Shown here one piece after another: positions 50,750-60,503 of a DNA stretch of 64,000 bases. The number at the start of each line of letters is the position of its first letter. Position 1 is the stretch's first letter. The translations under genes were made by a program, and so were the position numbers. Source of the stretch: Oscillibacter ruminantium GH1 (GTDB taxonomy: Bacteria > Bacillota > Clostridia > Oscillospirales > Oscillospiraceae); the NCBI RefSeq assembly GCF_000307265.1, contig NZ_DF158898.1, forward strand, positions 62,001 to 126,000, written 5' to 3'. Below the pieces are notes generated by a model. The model searched no databases. It had not been told where the DNA came from and saw nothing but the letters and a program-made list of their open reading frames with translations.

Positions 50750-50785
50750 AGCGCCTGTCATGCGGCTGACAGGCGCTTTTTGCGC
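50750..50785 (+). terminator. intrinsic terminator of the small unit
   Basis: AGCGCCTGTCA and TGACAGGCGCT around TGCGGC, followed by TTTTTGC. The 140 bases from here to the next gene show no clear promoter. Confidence 0.85.
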
Positions 50786-50923
50786 ACGGTCATGGCATTG
50801 ACGGACCTTACCGGTTTTCCGCAATGAAGGGCCCAGTCAGCAGGTGGGCGAGGACTCTCGGAATTTTACTGCGTATGCGTTTCCGTCAGGAAGGGCATCT
50901 GCAATGCTCTGGAGGGGTTAGTA

Positions 50924-53900
50924 ATGGCGGAACAGACGGGAAAACCCGTGGTTCTCGTAGTGGATGATTCACGAACAAATCTCAAGCTGCTCCATGAGAT
51001 ATTTTCTAAGGAATATCAGGTGGAGCAGGCGGAAAACGGTCTGCAGGCGATGGCTATTTTAAGACGCGTGGCGGATGTGGCCGCCGTGATTTTGGATATA
51101 AAAATGCCGGAACTGGACGGCTATGGCGTGCTGCGGGCCATGCGAGCGGACGAGCAGCTTCGGGATATTCCGGTTGTGGTAGACACCGGCAGCGACGACC
51201 TTGAAAGCCAGCTCAAGGCGCTGGATTTGGGCGCCTTGGATGTGCTGATCAAGCCGTTCAATCCGCAGATCGCCCTGCACCGGGTGCGCAATCTGATCAA
51301 CCACCGGGAAGCCGGACAGCAGGCGGCGCGCAACCGCGTTCTGGAAGAGCAGCTTCGCCAGTCTGAGATTGATGAGAGGACGGGAATCCTCAATAAGAAA
51401 GCATTTTGCCGCAAAACCGCTGAATTGCTGGCAGCTCACCCGAATAAAAGCTATGTGATCCTGCGCTGGGATATTGATCGCTTTAAAATTTTTAACGATA
51501 CCTTTGGCGTACCTGCGGGCGATATCCTGTTGAGTGAAATCGGGCAGATACTCTGCAACAACGCCAAACCGGGAACGACTTGCGGACACTGGGAAGCGGA
51601 TCACTTTGTCCTTTGCGTGGAGGCGGCGCAGTTTCAGGCGTATGAGTTTATTACGGAACTAAACCGAACGATTGGTGCGCTCAACTCCCTGTATGACGAT
51701 TTCGATTTTGTCACCCGGGTAGGCGTGTATCAGGTAAATGACCCGACAATCGACGTGTCGCTGATGTGCGACCGGGCGCTGCTGGCGCTGCGCTCTGTTA
51801 AAAACAACTATTTGGCGCGCGTGGCGTTTTATGACGATTCCATGCGTGCGTCGCTACTGGAGGAGCAGGAGATTCTTCAGGAGATGGAACGCGCTCTGGC
51901 GCAGGGGCAGTTTGTCGTGTACTTGCAGCCGCAGTATGACTATGCTGCGGGAACCCTCGACGGCGCAGAGGCGCTGGTGCGGTGGCAGCATCCGAAAAAG
52001 GGACTGATTTCTCCGGGAAAATTTATTCCTGTCTTTGAGCGCAATGGTTTTATCAGCAACGTGGACGAGTATGTCTGGGAACAGGTGTGCCGTATGCTGC
52101 GCGGATGGCTGGATGACGGAAAGCCAATTGTGCCGATTTCGGTTAATATTTCGCGGCGGGACATCTATCGGTCCCATCTGTGCGGACTGCTTCAGAATCT
52201 TGTAAAGAAATATCGGCTTGCGCCTGAGCTTCTTCGTTTGGAGATCACCGAGTCGGCGTATATGGACAATCCCGACCAGCTGATCGAAATTGTCAACGAG
52301 CTGCTTGCAGCGGGCTTTACCGTGGAGATGGACGATTTCGGAAGCGGTTATTCCTCGCTCAACACGCTGAAGGATGTGCCGGTTCAGACGCTGAAGCTGG
52401 ACATGAAGTTCCTTGAAAAGAGCATGAACGACACGAGGGGCGGCAACATCCTTACATCGGTTATCCGCATGGCCCACTGGCTCAAGCTGCCCGTGATTGC
52501 CGAGGGCGTGGAGACAAAGGCGCAGGCGGATTACCTCAAAAGCATCGGCTGCACCCATATGCAGGGCTACTATTTTGCAAAGCCGATGCCGGTGAAGGAA
52601 TTTGAAAAGATTCTTGCTTCCAGTACGCTAAAGGGCGGCAACCAAAAGTGCTTTTCCGACGATATTGAGGGCGCGGAGAATTTCCTTTCCGCCTCTACGC
52701 AGGCGACTCTCTTGTTCAACAGCTTTGTGGGCGGGGCGGCTATCATCGAATATGACGGCAGTAATGTGGAGGCCTTGCGCCTAAACGACAAATATTTTGA
52801 AACGCTGGGCGTCACGCGTGAGGAGTATGCGGGCAAGCAGCTCCATCTGCTGGATCGCTTTGACAAGGAAAACCGGGCGATTCTGGTAAACGCGATTGAA
52901 AAGGCCATCGAAACCGGCAGGGAGAGCAGCTGCGAACTGCACTCTCTGCCAATCGGGGGCCACAACCACACCCTTTGGACAAGAGTGCAGCTGCGGCTTT
53001 TGGCTCAAAACGCAAACCGTTACATTCTCTATCTGGCGGTGGAGGATATTACGCAGAGAGTAAAGCTGCTGACCCAGAACTCGGAACTGACAGAGCATCT
53101 TTCCGCCATCATGGACAATCTTCCCGGTGGCATTTTAGACTATGAGATCACGGACAAAGCGCGTATCAGCTATTTCAACGATATGGCTCCGGCGATGTTT
53201 GGATATACGCGGGAGGAGTATCAAAAGCTGTTTGCCGACGATCCGCTGGCCACCATCCACCCCGATGATTTCCCAAAGGCAGGCCGTCAGATTGGTCGGC
53301 TGATCCGCGGAGAGGTTCCCACGCTGGAAACGGTCTACCGCCATATCTGCCGGAACGGCACTTGGCGCTATGTACGTCTAACTGCCCGCGTTTTAAGAAA
53401 AAATGGAGACGTCAGATTTGCAAGCGGAATCCTGCTTGATATTGACGATGAGGTAAAGAGCCGGCAAACTGCGGCAAAGCAGGAGCAGGAATTGGAAAAG
53501 CAGCGGATCTCGCTGCAAGCGCTATACGACACGATCCCTTGCGGCATTATGCAGTTTTCAGCCGCCAGTAAGGAGGGCGAAACGGGGAAACTGCTCAGCC
53601 TGAACGATACCGCATGGAAAATTAGCGGCTATGACAGCCGCAGCCAGTATGTGGCGGCCATGCGCGGAAAAAGCAAGCTGAAAGATGTTTATCCCGAAGA
53701 TTTGCCCATTGTGAGCGAGGCCCTTAAGAAAATCTCTGCGGCAAAGACGGGGATGCAGACGGATTGCGAGTTTCGAATCATCCGCCCGGATGGCAGCATC
53801 CGGTGGCTGCGGGTGCTGCTTCAGAGAGTGAACTATCAGAACGGTGAAGAGGCCATTCAGGTGGTGCTCAGCGATATCAGCCACCGCAAGCAGGCGGATC

Positions 53901-56900
53901 TAAAGCGTCTGAGCGGCGCGCTGTTCGGATTATTCGACGAAGTTTTTGAGTTTGATTTGGATCAGAATATCTGCTCCATGAGATCGGCAAAAAATCCAGA
54001 TGATTCCCGCATTGGCAAATTAATGCCCTTTAACCGGACCCTTGACATATTATGTGAGCGGTATGCGTTTCCAGAGGATCGTCAACGAATTCGGGACTTT
54101 TACCAAAGAACGGGCAATCGTGCAAACGCCATGCCGGAGACGCTGGAATACCGGTATCATGACGCGGAGGGAAAAGAACACTGGGCGTCCAATACGGTGC
54201 TGTATCTAAGCGGGTCGGTGCATCTGAGCTGCAACAAGGACATCACGGGCCAGAAAAACGCCGAGTTTTTGGCTAAGGAAAATGAAAAGCTGCAGGCACT
54301 TGCCGCCGCGCAGCAAAAGGAAAGTGAGCGGAACCGTCTTTTTATTGAAAAAACCGGCGTACTGGTCTATGACTATGACCCCGTTTCCGATGTTTTAAAA
54401 ACACAGCGCATGGACTCGGAGCGCGGCGTTGTCGAGGAGATGACACGGCACTATTTTGCTACACTTTCCGATAATCCCTTCATCAGTGTAGAGGATCGGG
54501 AACGCATCCGGGAGATGTTCGCGGAGGCGATCAAGGAACCGCTCCGCCGAACCCTTGAATACCGGTCGAACCGCTTTGGCGGTGGATTTTGCGATTGCTC
54601 CGTGCAAATTGCCTCCATCGCAAACGAGGCGGGAAAGGTCTGCCGGATCGTGGGGCAGGTCAGTCAAGTACAGAACGATATGAATCAGAGCTTGAACAAA
54701 AAGCTGTTTGAGTTCACAGGCTGCGATTTTAAGGACTTGGCCTATGACCGGAGGGCTGTGCGAGAGGTGCTTCAAACGCTGAATGCCGCTGCCGATTCGC
54801 GGACGGCTGTGCAGGCGATCCTGTCTTATCTGGGAGAAAAATTTGATGTCAGCCGCACCTATATCATGCAGAAAGAGGAAGATGGGCGGTATCTTTTAAA
54901 TACGTTTGAATGGTGCGGCGGCGATGCTGCACCAGAGAAGAACCATCTTCCGTCCCGGGCCTACCGAGAGGCCCCAGAGAGAAAATACGCGGAACTATTC
55001 GGCGACAATGAGATTTTCTCCTGCTCCGATGTTTCCACACTTCCGGACTGGATACGAAAAGAACTGGAGCCTCGGGGAGTCAGGGCGATCATCCAGTGCG
55101 CAATTTTGAAGGGTGGGGCGTTCTGCGGCTGTCTTGGCTTTGATGAGTGCCGGCGCACCAGAATCTGGACAGGGCAGCAGATTAACGTACTGCGCATTGT
55201 GGCCCAGATTTTAAGTACCCTTCTGTTCTCAAATCATGAAAACGATAATTTCGATCTGCCGGAGGAGACACTGCGGCGAATGGACAGCAGCCCGGCTTAT
55301 ATCTATATGGTCGATCCCGATACCTATGAAGTCCTTTATTGGAACCCCTCTGTTGAGGCATCAAAGGGCGTTCCGCTGAGAGGGGAATCATGCTACAAGG
55401 CATTTGCCCGACGCGACGCTGTGTGTCCCGGGTGTCCGATCAGGTCGCTTTCTTGGATGGGACTGTCCCTCCCTGTGGAGGCGGAAAATGACGGCCGCCG
55501 CTATATCATGCAGGCATCCTCCTTCCTGTGGCATGGACGCAAGGTGATTCAGGTTTTGGGTACGGATCGAAGCTGCTTTGCAGAAAATGTGCCACAAATC
55601 CGTCAGACCGAGTACAATTGGACGCTCCAGCTCTATACCAGAACACTGAGCGCGCTGTACGATGAAATTGTTGAATTCAACTTCGCCGCCAATACGTTTT
55701 TGCCACTGTATGCAAACTACAAGCAGACAGGCAGAGGCGTTAGAGCAACGAACCTTTACCAGACATTTACGAAATGGATAGAAACCTATGTGTGCGCGAA
55801 GGACCGGGCCGCGCTTGATGAATTTATGGACCTTGCGCATATCCGGGAGATGTTCCGCAAGGGCCGGACTCCCTCGATGAACTACCAAATCTCTCTGCCG
55901 GACGGTTCGCTCCACTACTGCCAAAGTACGCTGCTGCAGATGGATGTAAGCCGCTATCTGTGCTGCACCAAGGACGTGACAAGTCAAAAAAATGCGGAGC
56001 TGGACAGAGAGAAACTGCAAATTCTAAAATCGCAGGCAGAGAACCAGAACCTGTACCGCGTCATCGTGGCGCAAACCGGGATCGCCGCGTTTGAGATGAA
56101 TCTGCAAACCGGAAAATTCTCATCCACAAAGGCGTATCATAAGTACGAGATGAGCCGGTGCGACCAGCAGGAAATTATCTACAACCGCGGGGACCGCAGC
56201 ATTGTCCATCCGGACGACCAGCAGCTTCTTGACCGCTTTTTTAATGCGACGAAGACACAAACGCCTTATCTGGAAGAGACTCTCCGCGTGAAAATGACGG
56301 ATGGAAGCTATCGCTGGACGAAAATGGCGGGAACCTTCCTCAAGGATAAAAACGGCAAGGTGCTGCGCATCATCGGCAGCCTGACGGATTTGGATGCGCA
56401 GATGCGGTCAAAAATTGCACTGGAGCGGCTTTTAACCAGAATGCAGCAAATCATTTCAAATATTCCCACAGGCGTTGCGATTTATGAAATGGAGGAAGGA
56501 AAGCTGCTGCCGGTCTATGCCAGCGACAAAACCTGCGAGATGTTTGGTTTTACAAGGAAAGAGTATGATTTGCGTATTGCCAATGGCCAATCCACGAATT
56601 TTGTGCCCACGGCGGATGAACTGACAAAGGCCGGACTTGAGACGCTGATGTCGGGCAAGCCGCTGGTGATTAGAAGAATGCACGCAAAGAGGAAGGATGG
56701 AAGCCGGTTTTGGCTGCGGGCTTTTTGCAGCATGAGCAGAAACGAGGAGGGAGTTCCGCTGTATTATGCGGTTCTGGTAAATATTACAGAGGAACTGGCA
56801 CGGGAGCAGGAGTACCTTTGGCAAATGGAAAAGTATCGAATTTTGAGCGAGTCCACAGATGTAATAACCTTTGACTATGCGCCGCAGGACGACGTTATGC

Positions 56901-57715
56901 GCATTTCGCTGCACCTACCGGGTGAAGATCCCATTGAAACGACCTATGAACACTATGCGGAGGAGGTTTCCCACGGAGATCAAATTTCCAACGAGGAAGA
57001 GCGGCGCTTTATTTCCGCCCTGCGCAGCGCCGCCAGTGACCGCGCCAGCGGAACCTATGATTTCCGAGGAAATTATTACGGGACGCTGCGCTGGTATCGC
57101 GCAAAATATGTGACGCTTGCCGACGAGGAAGGGTGCGCCTATCGGGTGATTGGCCGATTGGACGATATCAACGATATGATGCTGGAAAAGGACCGGTTCC
57201 GCATGGACGCGCAGTATGACGAATTGACCGGAATCCTTAACAAAAACTACGGTCTGACGGCGATCAAGCAGGCTTTGAAGAAGCGGACGCTGGAGGAGGT
57301 TAACTGCATCCTGTTTATGGATATCGACAATTTCAAGTGGATCAACGATTCCTATGGCCATCTGGAGGCGGATCAGGTGCTCAGGCAGGTGGGCATGATT
57401 TTGCGGAAACTGTTCTCTGGGGCGGATATTGTTGTCCGTTTTGGAGGCGATGAGTTCATCGTTTATATGAAGTCTGCCGCCTCGCTTGAAGCTGCTGAGA
57501 AAAAGGCCGCCAGAATTCTGGAGGAGTTGCATCGAATCACCATCGGCACTGAAAAACCGATTCGGGCCAGTATCGGCATCATCAGCATCGCCGGAGAGAG
57601 CGCCGACTATGAAAGCGTTTTCAAATGCGTGGATGAGGCGCTGTACAAGGCAAAAAAAGAAGGCAAGGATCGGTATACGGCCCTGAAATACAGGCCAAAG
57701 AAAAACGGCAAATAA
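50924..57715 (+). CDS. giant cyclic-di-GMP signalling protein: REC, degenerate GGDEF, EAL, PAS array, GAF, GGDEF
   Basis: 2263 residues; GGAGGGG seven bases ahead of ATG. Order: receiver domain (1-125; Asp14, Asp15, phospho-acceptor Asp58, Thr88, Lys110); GGDEF-like domain (150-310) with EADHF (224-228) in place of GGDEF, so cyclase-dead; EAL domain (320-570) with an intact site (Glu349, Asp470-Asp471, Lys491, Glu527); about five PAS-like units (590-1270); GAF domain (about 1278-1434); about five more PAS units (1460-2080); and a C-terminal GGDEF domain (2096-2260) with intact GGDEF at 2174-2178 but no RxxD inhibitory site. One PAS unit near 1487 has a cysteine set CYKAFARRDAVCPGCP. No transmembrane helix. 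It may thus both break and make cyclic-di-GMP in the cytosol. Confidence 0.92.
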   Translation: MAEQTGKPVVLVVDDSRTNLKLLHEIFSKEYQVEQAENGLQAMAILRRVADVAAVILDIKMPELDGYGVLRAMRADEQLRDIPVVVDTGSDDLESQLKALDLGALDVLIKPFNPQIALHRVRNLINHREAGQQAARNRVLEEQLRQSEIDERTGILNKKAFCRKTAELLAAHPNKSYVILRWDIDRFKIFNDTFGVPAGDILLSEIGQILCNNAKPGTTCGHWEADHFVLCVEAAQFQAYEFITELNRTIGALNSLYDDFDFVTRVGVYQVNDPTIDVSLMCDRALLALRSVKNNYLARVAFYDDSMRASLLEEQEILQEMERALAQGQFVVYLQPQYDYAAGTLDGAEALVRWQHPKKGLISPGKFIPVFERNGFISNVDEYVWEQVCRMLRGWLDDGKPIVPISVNISRRDIYRSHLCGLLQNLVKKYRLAPELLRLEITESAYMDNPDQLIEIVNELLAAGFTVEMDDFGSGYSSLNTLKDVPVQTLKLDMKFLEKSMNDTRGGNILTSVIRMAHWLKLPVIAEGVETKAQADYLKSIGCTHMQGYYFAKPMPVKEFEKILASSTLKGGNQKCFSDDIEGAENFLSASTQATLLFNSFVGGAAIIEYDGSNVEALRLNDKYFETLGVTREEYAGKQLHLLDRFDKENRAILVNAIEKAIETGRESSCELHSLPIGGHNHTLWTRVQLRLLAQNANRYILYLAVEDITQRVKLLTQNSELTEHLSAIMDNLPGGILDYEITDKARISYFNDMAPAMFGYTREEYQKLFADDPLATIHPDDFPKAGRQIGRLIRGEVPTLETVYRHICRNGTWRYVRLTARVLRKNGDVRFASGILLDIDDEVKSRQTAAKQEQELEKQRISLQALYDTIPCGIMQFSAASKEGETGKLLSLNDTAWKISGYDSRSQYVAAMRGKSKLKDVYPEDLPIVSEALKKISAAKTGMQTDCEFRIIRPDGSIRWLRVLLQRVNYQNGEEAIQVVLSDISHRKQADLKRLSGALFGLFDEVFEFDLDQNICSMRSAKNPDDSRIGKLMPFNRTLDILCERYAFPEDRQRIRDFYQRTGNRANAMPETLEYRYHDAEGKEHWASNTVLYLSGSVHLSCNKDITGQKNAEFLAKENEKLQALAAAQQKESERNRLFIEKTGVLVYDYDPVSDVLKTQRMDSERGVVEEMTRHYFATLSDNPFISVEDRERIREMFAEAIKEPLRRTLEYRSNRFGGGFCDCSVQIASIANEAGKVCRIVGQVSQVQNDMNQSLNKKLFEFTGCDFKDLAYDRRAVREVLQTLNAAADSRTAVQAILSYLGEKFDVSRTYIMQKEEDGRYLLNTFEWCGGDAAPEKNHLPSRAYREAPERKYAELFGDNEIFSCSDVSTLPDWIRKELEPRGVRAIIQCAILKGGAFCGCLGFDECRRTRIWTGQQINVLRIVAQILSTLLFSNHENDNFDLPEETLRRMDSSPAYIYMVDPDTYEVLYWNPSVEASKGVPLRGESCYKAFARRDAVCPGCPIRSLSWMGLSLPVEAENDGRRYIMQASSFLWHGRKVIQVLGTDRSCFAENVPQIRQTEYNWTLQLYTRTLSALYDEIVEFNFAANTFLPLYANYKQTGRGVRATNLYQTFTKWIETYVCAKDRAALDEFMDLAHIREMFRKGRTPSMNYQISLPDGSLHYCQSTLLQMDVSRYLCCTKDVTSQKNAELDREKLQILKSQAENQNLYRVIVAQTGIAAFEMNLQTGKFSSTKAYHKYEMSRCDQQEIIYNRGDRSIVHPDDQQLLDRFFNATKTQTPYLEETLRVKMTDGSYRWTKMAGTFLKDKNGKVLRIIGSLTDLDAQMRSKIALERLLTRMQQIISNIPTGVAIYEMEEGKLLPVYASDKTCEMFGFTRKEYDLRIANGQSTNFVPTADELTKAGLETLMSGKPLVIRRMHAKRKDGSRFWLRAFCSMSRNEEGVPLYYAVLVNITEELAREQEYLWQMEKYRILSESTDVITFDYAPQDDVMRISLHLPGEDPIETTYEHYAEEVSHGDQISNEEERRFISALRSAASDRASGTYDFRGNYYGTLRWYRAKYVTLADEEGCAYRVIGRLDDINDMMLEKDRFRMDAQYDELTGILNKNYGLTAIKQALKKRTLEEVNCILFMDIDNFKWINDSYGHLEADQVLRQVGMILRKLFSGADIVVRFGGDEFIVYMKSAASLEAAEKKAARILEELHRITIGTEKPIRASIGIISIAGESADYESVFKCVDEALYKAKKEGKDRYTALKYRPKKNGK

Positions 57716-57758
57716 TAGGCATTACAAAGCTCTGATTTAATCCTACAAAAGCAGCAGG

Positions 57759-57808
57759 CAGCACCCCGGCCGTCAGGTTCGTTTCCTGACAGCCGGGGCG
57801 CTGCTTTC
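57759..57808 (+). terminator. terminator after the giant signalling gene
   Basis: A stem of about 19 bases (57759-57777 with 57785-57803, two mismatches), loop TTCGTTT, followed by CTTTCC. Its T-tract is weak. Confidence 0.65.
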
Positions 57809-57998
57809 CATCTGTTTATGCGGCAAACACTTTCGCACCGCACGCGGTGCAGCGAGCCCTCTCACCGCAGGAGAAATGTTGCAATTTTTAAATGAGTGTG
57901 ATATGTTAAACAAGTATGCAAAAAAGATTCCAACAGTCATTTTATACGAAAAATCATTTGTCTTCTTGGAAGAGTCGTATGAGAAAGGAGGGAGCGCC

Positions 57999-59261
57999 GT
58001 GCAGCGCCCGTTGGCAGATGAAATACGGCCCAGAACACTGGACGAGGTGGTGGGGCAGACCCATCTTCTGGCCCCCGGCGCGGTGCTTCGCCGCCTGATC
58101 GAGAGCGGAACCTCCACCAATATGGTGTTTTATGGACCCTCCGGCACCGGAAAGACCACCGTGGCCAACATCATCGCGGAGAAGACGCAAAAAACGCTCT
58201 ACCGGCTCAACGCCACCACCGCTTCGTTGCAAGACGTGAAGGACATCCTCGCGAATGTGGGCACACTCTTGGCCCCCGGCGGCATTTTGCTGTATCTGGA
58301 TGAGATTCAGTATTTCAACAAAAAGCAGCAGCAAAGCCTTCTGGAGTTCATGGAGAACGGACAGATTACACTGATCGCCTCCACCACGGAGAACCCATAT
58401 TTTTACGTTTACGGCGCACTGCTTTCCCGCAGCACGGTGTTTGAGTTTAAATCTGTGTCCCCCAGAGAGGTTCTGCCCGCTGTGGAGCGGGCGCTGGAGA
58501 TTGAAAAGGGAAGGCAGGAGCTGCCTCTTTCGTGGGAAAAGGAAGTGCCGCTGGACATCGCCACCGCCTGCGGCGGCGATGTGCGCAAATCGATCAACGC
58601 CGTGGAACTTCTCTGTCAGGCGGCGCGTCCGGGCAAAAACGGAAAACTAAAGCTGACGCGGAGTGACGCCCAACAGGTGTCCCAGAGCAGTGCCATGCGC
58701 TATGACCGGGACGGCGACGCCCATTATGACATCCTGTCGGCCCTCCAAAAGTCCATCCGGGGCAGCGACCCGGACGCAGCGGTTCACTATCTGGGCCGGC
58801 TTTTGGAGGCGGGCGATCTGCTGTCCCCCTGCCGGCGGTTGCTGGTGATCGCGGCGGAGGATATCGGCCTTGCCTATCCGCAGGCCATCGTGGTGACAAA
58901 AGCCTGCGTGGACGCGGCGGTGCAGCTGGGCTTGCCGGAGGCACAGCTCCCACTGGCGGAAGCCGCCATTTTACTGGCCACCGCGCCAAAATCCAATTCC
59001 GCTCACGACGCGATCAACGCGGCCCGGGCCGATTTAAAAGCGGGGCGCACCGGCGATATTCCCCGCCAGCTTCAAAATGTCCACGCCGACACCACAGGTT
59101 TTGACAACAAACAGAATTACAAGTATCCCCATAGCTACCCCAACCACTGGGTGGAGCAGCAATATCTTCCGGATGCGCTGAAAAACGCCCGGTACTATGA
59201 ATACGGCGAAAACAAAACGGAACAGGCCGCCAAGCGGTATTGGGACGAGATCAAGAAATAA
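57999..59261 (+). CDS. rarA: replication-associated recombination protein A (RarA/MgsA)
   Basis: 420 residues from GTG 57999 with AGGAGG seven bases upstream; an open frame reaches 57876 but lacks a site and the family starts with RPLADEIRPRTLDEVVGQ. AAA+ landmarks: Walker A GPSGTGKTT near 47, Walker B ILLYLDEIQYFNK, sensor 1 STTENPYF, arginine finger LLSRSTVF. The C-terminal helical part (about 260-420) with ASLPEAQLPLA-like text and HSYPNHWVEQQYLP forms the tetramer. It acts at stalled replication forks. Its end overlaps the convergent S1-domain gene by 11 bases. Confidence 0.95.
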   Translation: MQRPLADEIRPRTLDEVVGQTHLLAPGAVLRRLIESGTSTNMVFYGPSGTGKTTVANIIAEKTQKTLYRLNATTASLQDVKDILANVGTLLAPGGILLYLDEIQYFNKKQQQSLLEFMENGQITLIASTTENPYFYVYGALLSRSTVFEFKSVSPREVLPAVERALEIEKGRQELPLSWEKEVPLDIATACGGDVRKSINAVELLCQAARPGKNGKLKLTRSDAQQVSQSSAMRYDRDGDAHYDILSALQKSIRGSDPDAAVHYLGRLLEAGDLLSPCRRLLVIAAEDIGLAYPQAIVVTKACVDAAVQLGLPEAQLPLAEAAILLATAPKSNSAHDAINAARADLKAGRTGDIPRQLQNVHADTTGFDNKQNYKYPHSYPNHWVEQQYLPDALKNARYYEYGENKTEQAAKRYWDEIKK

Positions 59262-60213
59262 TGTCTGCGTCCGACCCGGAAATTTCCGAGGCGGTAAAGT
59301 CCGTGACTACCGGCGGCTTTTCATAGCTGGGCGGAGAATAGACCCAGCGCTCCAGCTTTCCGTCCGTGATCTGATAGCGCAGGGGTGCGGGATAGATCGG
59401 GGGCGGCAGGCGCTGGATAATTTGCAGCTTTACTTTCATATGCTCGGGACGGATCGAGCGGATATAGACCGAGACACGGTCCCCTTCCTTGAGGCCCTCT
59501 TTTAAATCCGCAAGACCTGAGAGGTTGGGCGCCAGTTCCACGAAGGCTCCGTATTCCCGAATCGAACGGACAATGCCCTGTACCGTCTCTCCGGGAGAGA
59601 AATGACTGGCATTTTCCATCCAAGTTCCCAGCAGCTCCCGGTGAGTCATGGTGAAACGACGGTTTTCCCGGTCGATGGACAGTACCGCCGCCAAGAGTTT
59701 CTGACCCGTGCGGAACCGGGCCGCCGGATGAGGAATGCGGGAGACGGAAATGCGCTCGATGGGCAGCATGGCAACGATTCCGCAGCCGATGTCCACAAAG
59801 GCCCCAAAGGATTCCATGTGGGTGACCCGGCAGGTAAGGAGCATTCCCGGTTCCAGTGTTTCCAGCAGATGATCCAGCGCCTTTTCCTGCACCGCTCTGC
59901 GGGAGAGCAGTGCGTGGGGCGCGCCTTTTTCGTCGGCGGCGAGACTTGTGACGGTGAAGCAAACCGGCTTACCAACCAAGGACAAAAGTGCAATGTCCCG
60001 GCTGGCGCCGCTGATCCAAGGGGAGATCGCTTCCTCGCGGGGAATCAGCCCGTCTATGGGCCCCAGTGAGATATGGAGCGCTCGTGACCCGTCGCACCGT
60101 TCCACGGGGGCTTCCAGAATCGTCTCTTGTTCCAGAGCGTCCCGCAGCAGAGCGGGGGTCAGGGGGGCGCAGGGGCGCAGGCCCTCCGGCAGGTAAATTT
60201 TATTTTCCGGCAT
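59251..60213 (-). CDS. S1 RNA-binding domain protein (ribosomal protein S1-like)
   Basis: 320 residues from ATG 60213 (GGATGGAGAGAG upstream). Two clear S1 OB-folds: about 130-200 (GMLLTCRVTHMESFGAFVDIGCGIVAMLPIERIS) and about 215-280 (GETVQGIVRSIREYGAFVELAPNLSGLADLKEG). The first 110 residues are a related divergent region. Bacterial S1 has four to six repeats; short forms like this exist in Firmicutes and bind mRNA or are ribosome-associated. It converges with rarA and overlaps its last 11 bases, so the two messages are complementary at their 3' ends. Confidence 0.85.
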   Translation of the reverse strand: MPENKIYLPEGLRPCAPLTPALLRDALEQETILEAPVERCDGSRALHISLGPIDGLIPREEAISPWISGASRDIALLSLVGKPVCFTVTSLAADEKGAPHALLSRRAVQEKALDHLLETLEPGMLLTCRVTHMESFGAFVDIGCGIVAMLPIERISVSRIPHPAARFRTGQKLLAAVLSIDRENRRFTMTHRELLGTWMENASHFSPGETVQGIVRSIREYGAFVELAPNLSGLADLKEGLKEGDRVSVYIRSIRPEHMKVKLQIIQRLPPPIYPAPLRYQITDGKLERWVYSPPSYEKPPVVTDFTASEISGSDADIIS

Positions 60214-60308
60214 GGCAACTCTCTCCATCCGCCGCGCAGCGCGGCATTTCATTCAGCATCTGAGCCACTATATGCGATTCCCGGCGCAGGATTGACAGGA
60301 GGAATTTC

Positions 60309-60503
60309 ATGGACTTGCATCTTTATGATCAGGTGGAACTAAAAAAGCAGCATCCCTGCGGCAGCAAGCGCTGGGAAATTCTGCGGGTGGGCATGGATAT
60401 CAAGCTTAAGTGTATGGGCTGCGGGCATGAGTTGATGCTGCCCCGGAGCCGGGCGGAAAAGAGCATCCGCAAAATTTTGACAGAGGAGGAAAAGAAGCAA
60501 TGA
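60309..60503 (+). CDS. DUF951 family small protein
   Basis: 64 residues. Family text: LYDQVELKKQHPCGSKRWEILRVGMDIKLKCMGCGHELMLPRSR. Three cysteines (Cys17, and the Cys35-x2-Cys38 pair) suggest zinc binding. DUF951 proteins are widespread in Firmicutes, often near rpsF, ychF or chromosome segregation genes; function is unknown. AGGAGGAATTTC lies just ahead of ATG 60309. The stop overlaps the start of a 30-residue membrane microprotein gene. Confidence 0.88.
   Translation: MDLHLYDQVELKKQHPCGSKRWEILRVGMDIKLKCMGCGHELMLPRSRAEKSIRKILTEEEKKQ

Larger units (their letters stand above)
50543..50785 (+). ncRNA. possible structured small RNA or leader
   Basis: A unit of about 240 bases from the promoter at 50509 to the terminator at 50750. 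Successive stems can be drawn: TTAAAGGCAG/CTGCCTTAA (50601-50638, one bulge), GGCGGC/GCCGCC around GAAT (near 50680-50695), CAACT/AGTTG around GAAG (50732-50745), then the terminator. It overlaps a possible 57-codon ORF. It is not a recognised cyclic-di-GMP riboswitch. It could be a free small RNA, an mRNA for the small ORF, or an attenuating leader for the following gene. Confidence 0.4.

Noticed and set aside
50543-50923. Cyclic-di-GMP riboswitch ahead of the giant signalling gene
   Set aside because: The conserved blocks of GEMM-I or GEMM-II aptamers were not found, although the region is structured.
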